From Lactiplantibacillus daoliensis (GTDB taxonomy: Bacteria; Bacillota; Bacilli; Lactobacillales; Lactobacillaceae), in NCBI RefSeq assembly GCF_005405005.1, contig NZ_BJDH01000002.1:124001-188000 (forward strand): a DNA stretch of 64,000 bases, in the 5' to 3' direction. Below are positions 50,380-59,361 of the stretch, one piece after another. The first letter of the stretch is position 1. Every line of letters begins with the position of its first letter. The notes beneath the pieces were generated by a model. That model made no database searches, was not told where the DNA came from, and saw only the letters and a list, made by a program, of their open reading frames with translations. A program made the translations under genes and the position numbers.

Positions 50380-51237
50380 CTAAGCCTTCATCAAAGACAG
50401 CGCAATCCCACCTATGATGACTAAAATCGACCCGATGACGACGTAAACCATTTCACGTTTCGTCTTATGCTCGCCTAACAGATAAATACTCCCGAAAGTT
50501 GAAATCACAATTCCCATCTGTGATAGTGAATATGCGATTGCTTGACCGATCTGGGCCATCGCCATAAACATGAACAAGTTACCAACGCCCCATACAAGGC
50601 CGGTAACGATGTTACGATACGTTGCTTGGTCTTTCCAAGGCTTATCTTTAAAGGACCAGATTAACGCCCCAATCAACATCCCGACGGCTTGTGGCATTAC
50701 GACCGCCTGTGCATTCACATTACCATAATGCACAACAATGGTGTAACCCGCGAAACCAATCGTCGAGATGATTAGTGCCCGAATCCCAACGCCCCAGCTT
50801 TCAGAAGCGCGCCGGTTCGGATCTGAACGGTCAGTCAATGACGTCAGAACGGCCCCAGTAATCAAAACAATGACTGAGATTGAGCCAATCCAGTACATGT
50901 TTCCGTGCCATTCATTAAATAGCAATACTCCGGCTAAGGCATTGGCCACTAACTGCATCCCAGTTGACATTGGGGTTGTCCGTGAAATCCCAATCGCCTT
51001 CATTGACGTGAATTGTTGTCCCTGACCAACACTCCAGAATAACCCGGAGATGATCCCAGTCACCCAGACCGCCGTAGTTAAGGATGGTTGTTTCACAATC
51101 CAAAGAATGAGTCCAAAAACCAAAGCACCCATTGTCATACCAAGGGTCTGTTGCCGCGCAGAACCACCCATATGACCACTAATTAAGCCGATACTACCCC
51201 ACGCAATCGCAGGAATCAGTGCAATTAGAATTCCCAT
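50380..51237 (-). CDS. glcU: GRP-family sugar uptake protein (GlcU/RbsU type)
   Basis: 285 residues with ten membrane helices of the drug/metabolite-transporter fold. Family marks: AIAWGSIGLISGHMGG at the N-terminus, SVGQGQQFTSMKAIGISRTTP, GNLFMFMAMAQIGQAIAYSLSQM and GSIYLLGEHKTKREM. GlcU imports glucose and RbsU ribose by proton symport; sequence alone does not choose. The adjacent pgi fits glucose use. Single gene. Confidence 0.88.
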   Translation of the reverse strand: MGILIALIPAIAWGSIGLISGHMGGSARQQTLGMTMGALVFGLILWIVKQPSLTTAVWVTGIISGLFWSVGQGQQFTSMKAIGISRTTPMSTGMQLVANALAGVLLFNEWHGNMYWIGSISVIVLITGAVLTSLTDRSDPNRRASESWGVGIRALIISTIGFAGYTIVVHYGNVNAQAVVMPQAVGMLIGALIWSFKDKPWKDQATYRNIVTGLVWGVGNLFMFMAMAQIGQAIAYSLSQMGIVISTFGSIYLLGEHKTKREMVYVVIGSILVIIGGIALSLMKA

Positions 51238-51390
51238 TAATCATAATCCTCATTTCTATTTTTTCTCTCGTGCCTAACGACAAGAAATAATTTTATCAGG
51301 AAAGTAACCGTTTTACCAGCGTTAAATAGCGTTACAGGCTAGAATATAATTATTTTTATATTTTCATGAATTCGTTTTCTTTATCAATAG

Positions 51391-51420
51391 AGACCGTTTT
51401 CAAGTACTGAAAACGGCCTC
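51391..51420 (-). terminator. Probable terminator of the RlmI-like gene
   Basis: Stem GAGGCCGTTTTCA/TGAAAACGGTCTC with a short loop, but a weak T tail, 45 bases after the stop. Confidence 0.6.
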
Positions 51421-51464
51421 CAAAATACGGTTTAAATTTTTTTTATTTACGCAGTTATTTTGGC

Positions 51465-52646
51465 CTATTTATCTAATGTTAAGACCAAAACCTTTAAATA
51501 GTTACTTGCAAGATATGCCTTGCGCGTCACAAAATCTTCTGGCAAGCGCAACGTTTCAGTAACCGTATAAGTCCGATCACTACCAATGAAGGCATCGTCA
51601 ACAGCTTCACTGAAACGCTTCATGGAGAAATTATTTGCAGTCGTTGCCACGACCAATTGACCATCACGACGGACCGTTGGTAAAGCTTGTGCTAATAAAT
51701 CAGTCAAATCCATTGCCACTTGGAACTTTTGCTTCTTCACCCGGGCAAAGGTTGGTGCGGTCACAACAACCACATCATAACTTAAATGATGCTTAGCCGT
51801 GTAATCCAAGTAATTTGGCACTTCAATCGTCCGAATTTCATGCTTGTCGGGGTCAATGTTATTCATTGCCAATTGTTCAGCAGTAGCAGTGGCACCTTTT
51901 TTAGTCGTTTCAATTGAAATCGTCTTGGCAGCCCCAGCGACAGCGGCAGCCGCAGTGATTCCATTTTCCTGGCTAAATAAATTCAAAACCGTTTTACCTT
52001 GTAATTCGGCACTTGCAACCCAATCACGAATGGGACGCATATCAAGCAAGAGACCGGTCGTCAAATCATCTGCCAAATGAACGGGGTAAGTCACTTCACC
52101 TTCAGTAACCAATAATGGTTCGGGGGCAGCAGTCCCAGTCACGAGCTGACTCTTCAAGTTGGCTTCACCAACGTTGAAACGTAACTTCGCATACAGTCCT
52201 TTAAATTGATGATCAGTGGCCGTTTCAAAAGCGGCATAAATCATTTCGCGTTGTTGATAAACGCCTTCTGCGTACCAAGTGAAGACATAATAGTCATCAT
52301 ATCGATCAATCGTGACACCACCCAAGCCATCACCAGCCGCATTAAACACCCGTTGTGGGACGCCAGCTGGCATCGTTGTTTGCCGCCGTACCAAAGCCGT
52401 TTTAAATAATTTGCGGAAATAATCCACCGTTGGCGTTTGGGTTTCGTCCACACTCAAGACCCAGCCGAGTTGGCGACGATGCTTCGCAATTAAGGCATAG
52501 CCCATGAATTGCGTGCTAGCCATTAAGGTTACAAATGAGCCATCCGTCAATTTCATGCTTGGATCTTTAAGGTCATCTTCAACTAATAAGGGATAACCAT
52601 CCTTAACTTTCCGTTGAGAATTCCCGGTAATTTGTACTTTTTGCAT
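51465..52646 (-). CDS. RlmI/RlmL-like class I rRNA methyltransferase with altered motifs
   Basis: 393 residues: N-terminal PUA-like domain (about 1-75), EEHEE-like domain, and a Rossmann SAM domain (about 200-393). Family parts GLYAKLRF, DDLTTGLLLDMRPIRDWV and VLNLFSQENGITAAAAVAGA are visible. The expected catalytic-site motif DPPxF is replaced by TAPTFAR, and the SAM loop LFSYTGG is LFSQENG. RlmI methylates 23S rRNA C1962 to m5C, but with these changes activity is uncertain. Single gene. Confidence 0.75.
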   Translation of the reverse strand: MQKVQITGNSQRKVKDGYPLLVEDDLKDPSMKLTDGSFVTLMASTQFMGYALIAKHRRQLGWVLSVDETQTPTVDYFRKLFKTALVRRQTTMPAGVPQRVFNAAGDGLGGVTIDRYDDYYVFTWYAEGVYQQREMIYAAFETATDHQFKGLYAKLRFNVGEANLKSQLVTGTAAPEPLLVTEGEVTYPVHLADDLTTGLLLDMRPIRDWVASAELQGKTVLNLFSQENGITAAAAVAGAAKTISIETTKKGATATAEQLAMNNIDPDKHEIRTIEVPNYLDYTAKHHLSYDVVVVTAPTFARVKKQKFQVAMDLTDLLAQALPTVRRDGQLVVATTANNFSMKRFSEAVDDAFIGSDRTYTVTETLRLPEDFVTRKAYLASNYLKVLVLTLDK

Positions 52647-52827
52647 AGTTTGTTGCTCCTATTCGTTCAATTCTGGCGAAACTAGCCGCGACCTTTTGCG
52701 GACGGACCAGTTTCTACTTATTTATCTAAAATAGCGGTAAATCGCTGTTCACAGCCATGTTAAGAGTAACATACTCACGGCTTGAGCGCGACCAGTAGTT
52801 CACGTCTCACGCTATTAATGAGACAAG

Positions 52828-52864
52828 CAAAAAGTGGCTCAAGTAAACTGCACTCAAACCACTC
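52828..52864 (-). terminator. Probable terminator of the two-component operon
   Basis: Imperfect stem AGTGGTTTGAGT/ACTTGAGCCACT followed by TTTTTG on the minus strand, about 20 bases after the kinase stop. Confidence 0.55.
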
Positions 52865-52880
52865 GCTATCAAACCACTAT

Positions 52881-54398
52881 TTAATCTTCAATAATTGGTT
52901 TATCAAAGCCCTCATCTGGGAATGTCACGGTGAAGCGTGTTCCTTGATCCGGTTCACTTTCAACTTCAATCGTCCCACCATGTTGCTGGACCAATTGATG
53001 TGAAATCGCTAACCCTAAGCCAGATTCACCATACTTGGTGTTTTTCCGCGATGGGTCAGCCTTGTAGTACCGTTCCCAAATATTCTTGACCTGATCCGGC
53101 GTCATGCCAATACCATGATCTTGTACGACAACAACCGTGGTATGGGGGCCACGACTAGCCGTCACTTCGATAGTTCCCTGCTGGGAGAACTGGATGGCAT
53201 TTTGCATAATGTTAAATAACACTTGGACAAAGCGATCGTAGTCCGCCCAGACCGGTAATGTTTCTGGTGTGCTGAGCTCAAATTGATCCTCAGAAGCAGC
53301 TGCTTTCTTTGTGAGTTGTTCAACTAAGTTATGCAAAACTTCGCTTCCATCAAAATTGGTCTTGTTCAATGCAATCTGACCGGTGCGAATTTTTTCATAA
53401 TCCAAGTTTTCGTTAACCAAACGAATCAAGCGTTTAGTCTCATTTTGCATCAATTCGATTGAATGTGCCTTATCCTCTTCGGGAATCGCATCATAGGCGA
53501 GTCCTTCCAAGATTCCGTTAATGGTCGTTAGCGGTGTCCGCATTTCATGAGCCGCATCCGCCATAAACTCTCGACGACGTTTCTCTTGGCGTTTAATCTC
53601 TTCATTAGAAGCTCGTAGTGAACTGACCATGCCATTAAAGTCATCCGCCAAATCGTCAATTTCATCTTTATGATTACTATCCACGTGGATATCAAAGTCA
53701 CCACTTGCAACCGAATGCGTCGCATAACGTAGGCGATTAATTCGCCGAACCGAGTAACGCGCAAGGATGTAGCTGAGCAGTAATGCGGCAATCCCGGAAA
53801 CTAGCAACGCAATAAACAAGTTATTTTCAATCTGTTGCTCATTAGCTTGCAACGTCTGTTCAAATGACCCAATCGAGATTGCGCCGACAAACTTTTTAGC
53901 CGTACCATTTTTATAGAACAACGGTACCAGGACGTCAATGGTCCGTAGTGCCGGCGTATTGACCGGCCGATCATGATTACGTGACTTGAACGAAACATGT
54001 GGTGACTTCGTAATAGTCTTATTCTGTTTCAGCTTCTGCCAGTCCTCTGGTGAGATGCTGGGCGCATAAAAAGACCCGTTCGGCATACTATCCAAGCCAA
54101 TTGAGGTGGGGTAAACGACCCGTTTGTTGGCATCGTATACCGAAAAATGAATGTTTTGATCACGTAAAATTGCAGTCCCATCATTTAGAAACTGTTGGTT
54201 AAACCCCACGACTTTCTTGGTTTGCGTGTTATACCGAATCGCTTCTTTTTCGATACTCGTCGCATACTGTTGAAGTTGTTGCCAAGAGTTTTGGTAAATC
54301 ATGGTTTTAGTCGTTCGGATAAACGCAAATCCCAAAACGACAATTACCGTGATAATAACTGCGAAAAACGCCAGCATTTGTTGGTAAATCAGTTTCAT
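52881..54398 (-). CDS. Membrane histidine kinase (HAMP-HisKA-HATPase)
   Basis: 505 residues. N-terminal helix (about 8-28), extracellular sensor of about 160 residues, second helix (about 192-214), HAMP (to about 270), HisKA with phospho-accepting histidine in DAAHEMRTPLTTINGI (about residue 285), N box LFNIMQNAIQFS, G1 QDHGIGM and G2 YGESGLGLAIS. Overlaps the response regulator by 4 bases. Signal unknown; wall or stress sensing is typical for this PhoR/ResE-like architecture. Confidence 0.93.
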   Translation of the reverse strand: MKLIYQQMLAFFAVIITVIVVLGFAFIRTTKTMIYQNSWQQLQQYATSIEKEAIRYNTQTKKVVGFNQQFLNDGTAILRDQNIHFSVYDANKRVVYPTSIGLDSMPNGSFYAPSISPEDWQKLKQNKTITKSPHVSFKSRNHDRPVNTPALRTIDVLVPLFYKNGTAKKFVGAISIGSFEQTLQANEQQIENNLFIALLVSGIAALLLSYILARYSVRRINRLRYATHSVASGDFDIHVDSNHKDEIDDLADDFNGMVSSLRASNEEIKRQEKRRREFMADAAHEMRTPLTTINGILEGLAYDAIPEEDKAHSIELMQNETKRLIRLVNENLDYEKIRTGQIALNKTNFDGSEVLHNLVEQLTKKAAASEDQFELSTPETLPVWADYDRFVQVLFNIMQNAIQFSQQGTIEVTASRGPHTTVVVVQDHGIGMTPDQVKNIWERYYKADPSRKNTKYGESGLGLAISHQLVQQHGGTIEVESEPDQGTRFTVTFPDEGFDKPIIED

Positions 54399-55123
54399 TT
54401 AGCGTCAAGGCCACTGTCATCGAACTTGTAGCCTACCCCCCAGACCGTTTGAATAATTTGAGGACCGGCTTTTTCAATTTTCTGACGTAATTTTTTAATG
54501 TGCGCATCAACCGTTCGTTCGTCACCATAATATTCATAATCCCAAACTAATTGGAGTAATTGTTCACGTGAGAAGACTTGGCGCGGTTTTTGAGCTAACG
54601 TCTTCAGCAAATCAAATTCCTTCGGCGTCAAGTCTTCAATCTGCTTGCCAGCCAAGTAAGCTTCACGCGTCTTCGTATTTAACTTAAAGTGATCCGTTTG
54701 CACATCAAAGTCACTGATGGCATCATCCGCCTGTTCGGCCGGTGCTGCCTTGCTTAAATCGGCGCGCCGATGTAAGGCTTTAATCCGTGCAATCAATGTA
54801 ATTGGGGAAAATGGCTTGGTGACGTAATCATCCGCGCCCATTTCCAATCCCAAAACTTGGTCACTTTCGGAGTCACGCGCCGTCAGCATAATAATTGGTA
54901 CAGTTGGTGAAGCCTTGCGAATATCTGCACTAACCGCCATGCCGTCTTTTCCTGGCAAATTAAGGTCCAACGTAATCATGTCCCAGCTATCAACATCCTC
55001 ATTGAACATGTCAACCGCTTCATTCCCGTCATACGCGAAATGGGCATCCCATTGTTCTTTCTTAAAAAACATCGCCATCATTTCTGAGACGGATTTGTTA
55101 TCTTCAATCATTAATAATTTCAT
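54395..55123 (-). CDS. OmpR/PhoB-family response regulator
   Basis: 242 residues. Receiver domain with acid pocket ED (7-8), phosphorylation Asp53 in ITLDLNLPGKDG and lysine in DYVTKPFSP, then a winged-helix effector domain (EDLTPKEFDLLKTLA, YYGDERTVDAHIKKLRQKI). Functions with the kinase encoded immediately after it (4-base overlap). Upstream region of 280 bases before the divergent LytTR gene holds its promoter. Confidence 0.95.
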   Translation of the reverse strand: MKLLMIEDNKSVSEMMAMFFKKEQWDAHFAYDGNEAVDMFNEDVDSWDMITLDLNLPGKDGMAVSADIRKASPTVPIIMLTARDSESDQVLGLEMGADDYVTKPFSPITLIARIKALHRRADLSKAAPAEQADDAISDFDVQTDHFKLNTKTREAYLAGKQIEDLTPKEFDLLKTLAQKPRQVFSREQLLQLVWDYEYYGDERTVDAHIKKLRQKIEKAGPQIIQTVWGVGYKFDDSGLDAK

Positions 55124-55404
55124 TTACATCGTCCTCCAAGTTTATCGGTTTAATGACACGATAAATTCAGTTGGCATCCGGTGAGTCACCAAACACTCAA
55201 CCCAAGTTTAATCATACCCCACTTGAGGTTAATTATCAGTGTTAGTATATCAAGAAATTTGTAACAAATCGTGGTTCAATTGTGAAAGAAATGTGGCGAT
55301 AACCACTTAGTCCGCTAAAGTGACCAATTGGCTGTCATCGCTAGTCAACTGATCCACCCACCATTTATACTGATGCTATAACCAGTTAGAAGGAGTGCGA
55401 GATA
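55124..55404. promoter_or_regulatory. Divergent promoter region of the two-component and LytTR operons
   Basis: 280 bases without a gene; promoters of both operons must lie here. A TATGAT box near 55213 (minus) is a weak candidate. No clear operator seen. Confidence 0.4.
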
Positions 55405-55854
55405 ATGAAAATCACGTATGATCTATCCGTCAAACTCTTGTCAACATTTGTCACGATCCACACCGCCCACCAAGATGCGCAGACCAATGCGCTTGCTCAA
55501 GCTATTCAACAAGCCGCCGAGCCACTGACCGTCATCGGGCACAGCAATAAGCGACGGCGCGCCATTCCGATCTATACAATCAATCGTTGTTACCACGAAG
55601 GCAAACACGTTTATTGTGAGCTGGTTGATGATTCTGAGCGCTACCAACTATCACAACCCATTTATCAGCTCGCCGACCTGCTTCCTACCAATCTATTTTT
55701 ACGGGTCTCACAGTCAGAAATTATCCGAATTGCTTTTATCAAAAATTTCAGTCTAACCAAGGCTGGCATGTATCAAGTCAACCTTCGTGACGGCACGACG
55801 ACCTTTGCGTCACGCCGTTACACTCAGAAGTTAAGAAAGGACGTTTTAAAATGA
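55405..55854 (+). CDS. LytTR DNA-binding regulator
   Basis: 149 residues: short N-terminal region, then a LytTR domain (about 50-148), with IPIYTINRCYHEGKHVYCEL and FLRVSQSEIIRIAFIKNFSL typical of the family. No receiver domain, as usual in the LytTR-DUF3021 pairs. ATG after AGAAGGAG. Overlaps the next gene by 4 bases (ATGA). Known pairs form membrane-tethered inhibition modules, where the membrane protein restrains the regulator. Confidence 0.9.
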   Translation: MKITYDLSVKLLSTFVTIHTAHQDAQTNALAQAIQQAAEPLTVIGHSNKRRRAIPIYTINRCYHEGKHVYCELVDDSERYQLSQPIYQLADLLPTNLFLRVSQSEIIRIAFIKNFSLTKAGMYQVNLRDGTTTFASRRYTQKLRKDVLK

Positions 55855-56297
55855 CTAAATTACTAAAACTCATTATGCGCAGTGCCACAATCGGCATCAC
55901 GATTGGTTATCTAGTTGCGCTAAGCTTTTCCGAGATTTATCAGACACACGATTTTGTCCCCTCCGCGTCGGCCTATGTCACTAGTTTTTCATCACCATTA
56001 ATGGCAACCTTAACTTCCACCGGGCTTTGGGCCATGATTGGAATCGTCTTCGGTCTGGCTAGCCTAACATTTAAACGGTCAAGCTGGAGTATTACTCGTC
56101 AAACCGTCGTCAACTTCTGCCTCACCTACCTGGGATTCACCCCACTAGCCATCTTATGCGGCTGGTTCCCACTTAATGTGCAATGGCTCCTGAGTTTTAC
56201 CGGCATTTTCATTCTCATGTATGCTGGTATCTGGCTTAATTACTACCTGGCAAACTATCACGAGGTCAAGCGTCTCAATCGCCTCTTAAAAAAGTAG
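55851..56297 (+). CDS. DUF3021 membrane protein, LytTR partner
   Basis: 148 residues, four membrane helices (about 10-28, 54-74, 87-107, 115-135) and basic C-terminus NRLLKK. Belongs to DUF3021, nearly always encoded with a LytTR gene. Probable role is membrane control of that regulator. Translationally coupled to it. Confidence 0.88.
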   Translation: MTKLLKLIMRSATIGITIGYLVALSFSEIYQTHDFVPSASAYVTSFSSPLMATLTSTGLWAMIGIVFGLASLTFKRSSWSITRQTVVNFCLTYLGFTPLAILCGWFPLNVQWLLSFTGIFILMYAGIWLNYYLANYHEVKRLNRLLKK

Positions 56298-56343
56298 TCA
56301 CTTCCTGCTATATTAATATAGGAATAAAAAGGAGCGACTCTCG

Positions 56344-56976
56344 ATGCAAACACCTAGAATTAACTTTGCTGGTTTAAGTACTACCGATTTTCGTGAAATC
56401 TACACCAATGAAGATCAACTACTCACGAATGCCTCAGTAACTGATCAACTTATTGCAACTCAAAACGCCGAGCACTTCATTATTGAACAAAGCCAATTTA
56501 AAAAAACGACTTTTTCAGCAGATAACTTTTTTCGGATTGAAGTCACAGATGTTATTTTCAAAGATTGTGACCTCTCCAATTGTCAATTCGAAAAATCGAG
56601 CTGGTACCGCGTCCAATTTATCAATTGTAAATTAGTCGGCACAACTTTTGATCACAGTCTTTTTAAAGCCGTCAGTTTTGACAACTGTAACCTCAACTTT
56701 GCCAATCTAAATGAAATGAAACTGGTCAATGTGACCGCCAAGGACAGTCAGCTGACTGAAATCAACTGTATGGAAACGAGTCTCAAAACAGTCCATCTCA
56801 CCGATTGCAATCTGAATAATGCCGATTTTACCAACACACCGCTGAATAATAGTGATCTGCGTCGCTGTGAATTTGACGCACTCCGAGTACAACCAATCGA
56901 CATTCGCGGTTGCCGCGTCTCTGCCGCCCAGGCGCTCTATTTCGCAAACCAGTTTTTAGCGTTACGCATCGACTGA
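56344..56976 (+). CDS. Pentapeptide repeat protein
   Basis: 210 residues. Central region (about 50-190) made of imperfect A(D/N)LXX-type repeats: VIFKDCDLSNCQFEKSS, FINCKLVGTTFDHSLF, VSFDNCNLNFANLNEM, NNADFTNTPLNNSDLR. This forms a right-handed quadrilateral beta helix. Qnr-like gyrase protectors share the fold, but sequence alone does not support that function. Ribosome site AAAGGAGCG. Close downstream of DUF3021 (46 bases). Confidence 0.85.
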   Translation: MQTPRINFAGLSTTDFREIYTNEDQLLTNASVTDQLIATQNAEHFIIEQSQFKKTTFSADNFFRIEVTDVIFKDCDLSNCQFEKSSWYRVQFINCKLVGTTFDHSLFKAVSFDNCNLNFANLNEMKLVNVTAKDSQLTEINCMETSLKTVHLTDCNLNNADFTNTPLNNSDLRRCEFDALRVQPIDIRGCRVSAAQALYFANQFLALRID

Positions 56977-57069
56977 CTTGTTAGAGCTATAGTCTACCCT
57001 AAACTAATAACTTCATGATAATTGCGTGAAGAATCACTGACGTCACCGCTTATGTTGACTAAGCTTTGT

Positions 57070-57075
57070 TATAAT
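57070..57075 (+). promoter_or_regulatory. -10 box for the EamA transporter transcript
   Basis: TATAAT, 41 bases before the short leader ORF; no good -35 at normal spacing (a TTGACT lies only 9 bases away). Confidence 0.45.
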
Positions 57076-57115
57076 GAAAAACGCTGGTTAATTTTCAGAA
57101 TAAGGGGTGTCATCA

Positions 57116-57160
57116 ATGATTTTAAAAGTTACACGTGACGGGGAGGCACCTGTCCAATGA
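57116..57160 (+). CDS. 14-codon leader ORF coupled to the EamA gene
   Basis: ATG at 57116 with AAGGGG upstream encodes MILKVTRDGEAPVQ and ends in TGA overlapping the EamA ATG (ATGA). The EamA gene has its own GGGGAGG inside this ORF. Probably a translational-coupling leader rather than a functional peptide. Confidence 0.5.
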   Translation: MILKVTRDGEAPVQ

Positions 57161-58083
57161 CGCGCCAACATCATTTACGCGGGGTCTTACTCGCGAGTAT
57201 CGCTTGCATCCTCTGGGGGATTTCCGGAGTAGCAGCTAGTACCCTTTTCATCAATAATGCTCACATCACGCCACTTTGGCTCACACAAATTCGAATGATT
57301 AGTGCCGGCATCATCATGTTGGCTTGGGGGCAGTTAGCTGGGACTAAGCCACTCGCCATTTGGCATCAACGGCATGATACGTTTCAGGTCATCTGCTACG
57401 GTTTGTTAGGTCTGATTCCGGTACAGCTCTGCTACTTTGAGGCAGTTAAGTTCGGAAATGCGCCCATCGCAACCATTATTCAATTTCTAGGACCGTTTAT
57501 TATTAGTGCCTATTATTTCTTATTTAAGCATACCAAGCCGCACCGCGCCGAAGCAATCGGCATGTTGATGGCCTTCGTTGGCACACTGCTAATTGTGACT
57601 CACGGCCATCTGAATAGCCTAGCCATTTCACCGGTCGTGCTCTTCTGGGGTGGCCTGTCGGCAGTTGGCGTTGCCACCAACACGTTGATTCCACGACCGT
57701 TATTGCCGAAATATGGCGCTTTGACCGTTACTGGTTGGGGATTATTAATTGCCGGGATTTTTCTAATGTTTTTGAAACCAGCTTGGACCATCAAGCTAAG
57801 CCTAACGCCAACTGAATGGTTGCTGATTGCAGTCATTATTCTCTTAGGGACAGTGGCACCATTCTTCATGTTTGCACGGAGTTTAAATGATATCTTGCCG
57901 ACCACAGCGAGTTTGTTGGATGCCTTTGAACCACTGGCCGCAACAGTTTTTTCTGTGACTTTCTTGAACGTTCAACTGACCGGCTTTGATTTATTTGGTG
58001 GCGTCCTGATTATCCTTGCCGTCATGGCACTATCGATAAATGTTCGCAAGATGATGGCCTACCTGCACCGTCAAACTGACTGA
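57157..58083 (+). CDS. EamA/DMT-family transporter
   Basis: 308 residues, ten helices in two EamA repeats. Repeat 1 begins LLASIACILWGISGVAAS; GLLGLIPVQLCYFEAVKFG and IIQFLGPFIISAYY are characteristic, and repeat 2 ends with SLLDAFEPLAATVFSV. Drug/metabolite transporter superfamily, likely an exporter of amino acids or other metabolites; substrate not predictable. tmRNA follows. Confidence 0.9.
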   Translation: MTRQHHLRGVLLASIACILWGISGVAASTLFINNAHITPLWLTQIRMISAGIIMLAWGQLAGTKPLAIWHQRHDTFQVICYGLLGLIPVQLCYFEAVKFGNAPIATIIQFLGPFIISAYYFLFKHTKPHRAEAIGMLMAFVGTLLIVTHGHLNSLAISPVVLFWGGLSAVGVATNTLIPRPLLPKYGALTVTGWGLLIAGIFLMFLKPAWTIKLSLTPTEWLLIAVIILLGTVAPFFMFARSLNDILPTTASLLDAFEPLAATVFSVTFLNVQLTGFDLFGGVLIILAVMALSINVRKMMAYLHRQTD

Positions 58084-58103
58084 AAACGATACAAACATAT
58101 TAG

Positions 58104-58132
58104 TTGGCAGTGCACTGGCACTATGCTAAACT
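58104..58132 (+). promoter_or_regulatory. Promoter of tmRNA
   Basis: TTGGCA (58104-58109), 17-base spacer, TAAACT (58127-58132), 17 bases before the mature 5 prime end. Confidence 0.6.
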
Positions 58133-58149
58133 AAATATGTATCGAATTT

Positions 58150-58515
58150 GGGGATGTTCTGGATTCGACAGGTATAGTTTGAGTTCGGATTGCGATTCGT
58201 GGTTGTGCCACGTAAAACCACTCAGTTTATTTATAACTGCAAAAAATAATAACAATTCTTACGCTTTAGCTGCCTAAACAGCGCTAACCGTAGATCCTCC
58301 TAAGATCGTCCATGTCTTAGATCTGGGTCCTAAATTTAGTGGACTTACGCTCAATGCTCACACCTGAAGCAACGAGAAGAGACTAATCGGGTTAGCTGTT
58401 ACTGGGTGCCCTGACATACGGCGTTTGTAATGGCGAATTTCAAATAGTATGCATATGATCGTAGATATTCGAAAGGCAATATGCTTGGACGCGAGTTCGA
58501 CTCTCGCCATCTCCA
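58150..58515 (+). ncRNA. ssrA: Transfer-messenger RNA
   Basis: Starts GGGGATGTTCTGGATTCGAC and ends GTTCGACTCTCGCCATCTCC plus A; the two ends pair as an acceptor stem (GGGGATG/CATCTCC with one wobble) and the T-arm GCGAG-TTCGACT-CTCGC is present. Tag ORF at 58239-58277 encodes AKNNNNSYALAA then TAA. It rescues stalled ribosomes with SmpB. CCA is not encoded. A strong terminator follows. Confidence 0.97.
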
Positions 58516-58547
58516 TAACAGTTAGTCACCTACCAGAACAGGTGCGC

Positions 58548-58578
58548 AGGAATGCCGGTATGACGGCATTCCTTTTTT
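58548..58578 (+). terminator. Terminator of ssrA
   Basis: Stem AGGAATGCCG/CGGCATTCCT, loop GTATGA, then TTTTTT. Confidence 0.95.
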
Positions 58579-58661
58579 TTGTTTTAAGAACTGATAAGAA
58601 GCATTTGGAACACTAAAGGAAACATTTTGGAAACATCCTAAGCTTAAAAATCAGAATAGCC

Positions 58662-58704
58662 AAAGAAGCAGCACCTCCCCAAAACGGGAAGTGCTGCTTC
58701 TTTG
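58662..58704 (-). terminator. Terminator of the ECF S-component gene
   Basis: Stem AAAGAAGCAGCAC/GTGCTGCTTCTTT with inner TCCC/GGGA pairing; T tail short. About 10 bases after the stop. Confidence 0.8.
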
Positions 58705-58713
58705 TTTGCTCAC

Positions 58714-59268
58714 TCAGCTAAACCGTTTTCGACTAAAACCAAGTTGAGCCAGCAATTTATAGATTAATGGGACTAATACAAAACAGGCTACCGAATTGAT
58801 AGTTGCTGCTAATAGACTTGAAAAAGCCCCAATCATCGCAACCTTCAGGGACGTCCCAGCCATTAACGCAACAATCACACCGTTGCCCCACGACGTGATA
58901 ATTTTAATCACACCGGCAGCTAATGAAACCACGTACAACTTCGACAAGTGTTGTTCATCATAACCCATGAGGCGGAAAAACAAACTAACCGTGGCGGCTA
59001 AGATAAGTGCCTCTAAAACGGTTAACCACGATGTGGCAGCATAGCCATTCAGAATATCAAATAATCCAAGCCCAATTGCACCAGCAGCGGCACCATAGCC
59101 AAATCCCAATTGCATGACGGCGATAACTGTTAGTATGTTACCAAAGTGAATAAACGGTCGACCTACAATTGCGGGTAACGGAATTCGTAAAATACTAATC
59201 CCAATAAAAATAATTGCAGCAAACAGTCCCGCAAAAACAATCTTTCTCAATTGGACATTTTTTCCCAT
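58714..59268 (-). CDS. ECF transporter substrate-binding (S) component
   Basis: 184 residues, about six membrane helices. N-terminal ALPHA-type start RKIVFAGLFAAIIFIGI with the small-residue helix for docking on EcfT. Segments PFIHFGNILTVIAVMQLGFG and GAIGLGLFDILNG fit the DUF1393/ECF S fold. Docks to a shared EcfAAT module encoded elsewhere. Substrate (a vitamin or precursor) is unknown; no riboswitch seen in the leader. Confidence 0.85.
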   Translation of the reverse strand: MGKNVQLRKIVFAGLFAAIIFIGISILRIPLPAIVGRPFIHFGNILTVIAVMQLGFGYGAAAGAIGLGLFDILNGYAATSWLTVLEALILAATVSLFFRLMGYDEQHLSKLYVVSLAAGVIKIITSWGNGVIVALMAGTSLKVAMIGAFSSLLAATINSVACFVLVPLIYKLLAQLGFSRKRFS

Positions 59269-59361
59269 AGGGCACCTCTTTCAACAATTTACTAATTTCA
59301 TTTTAATGCAATTGTCAGTAAAATCATAGTCCTGTTTTCCAGGTGCCACTCACGCCTAGCC

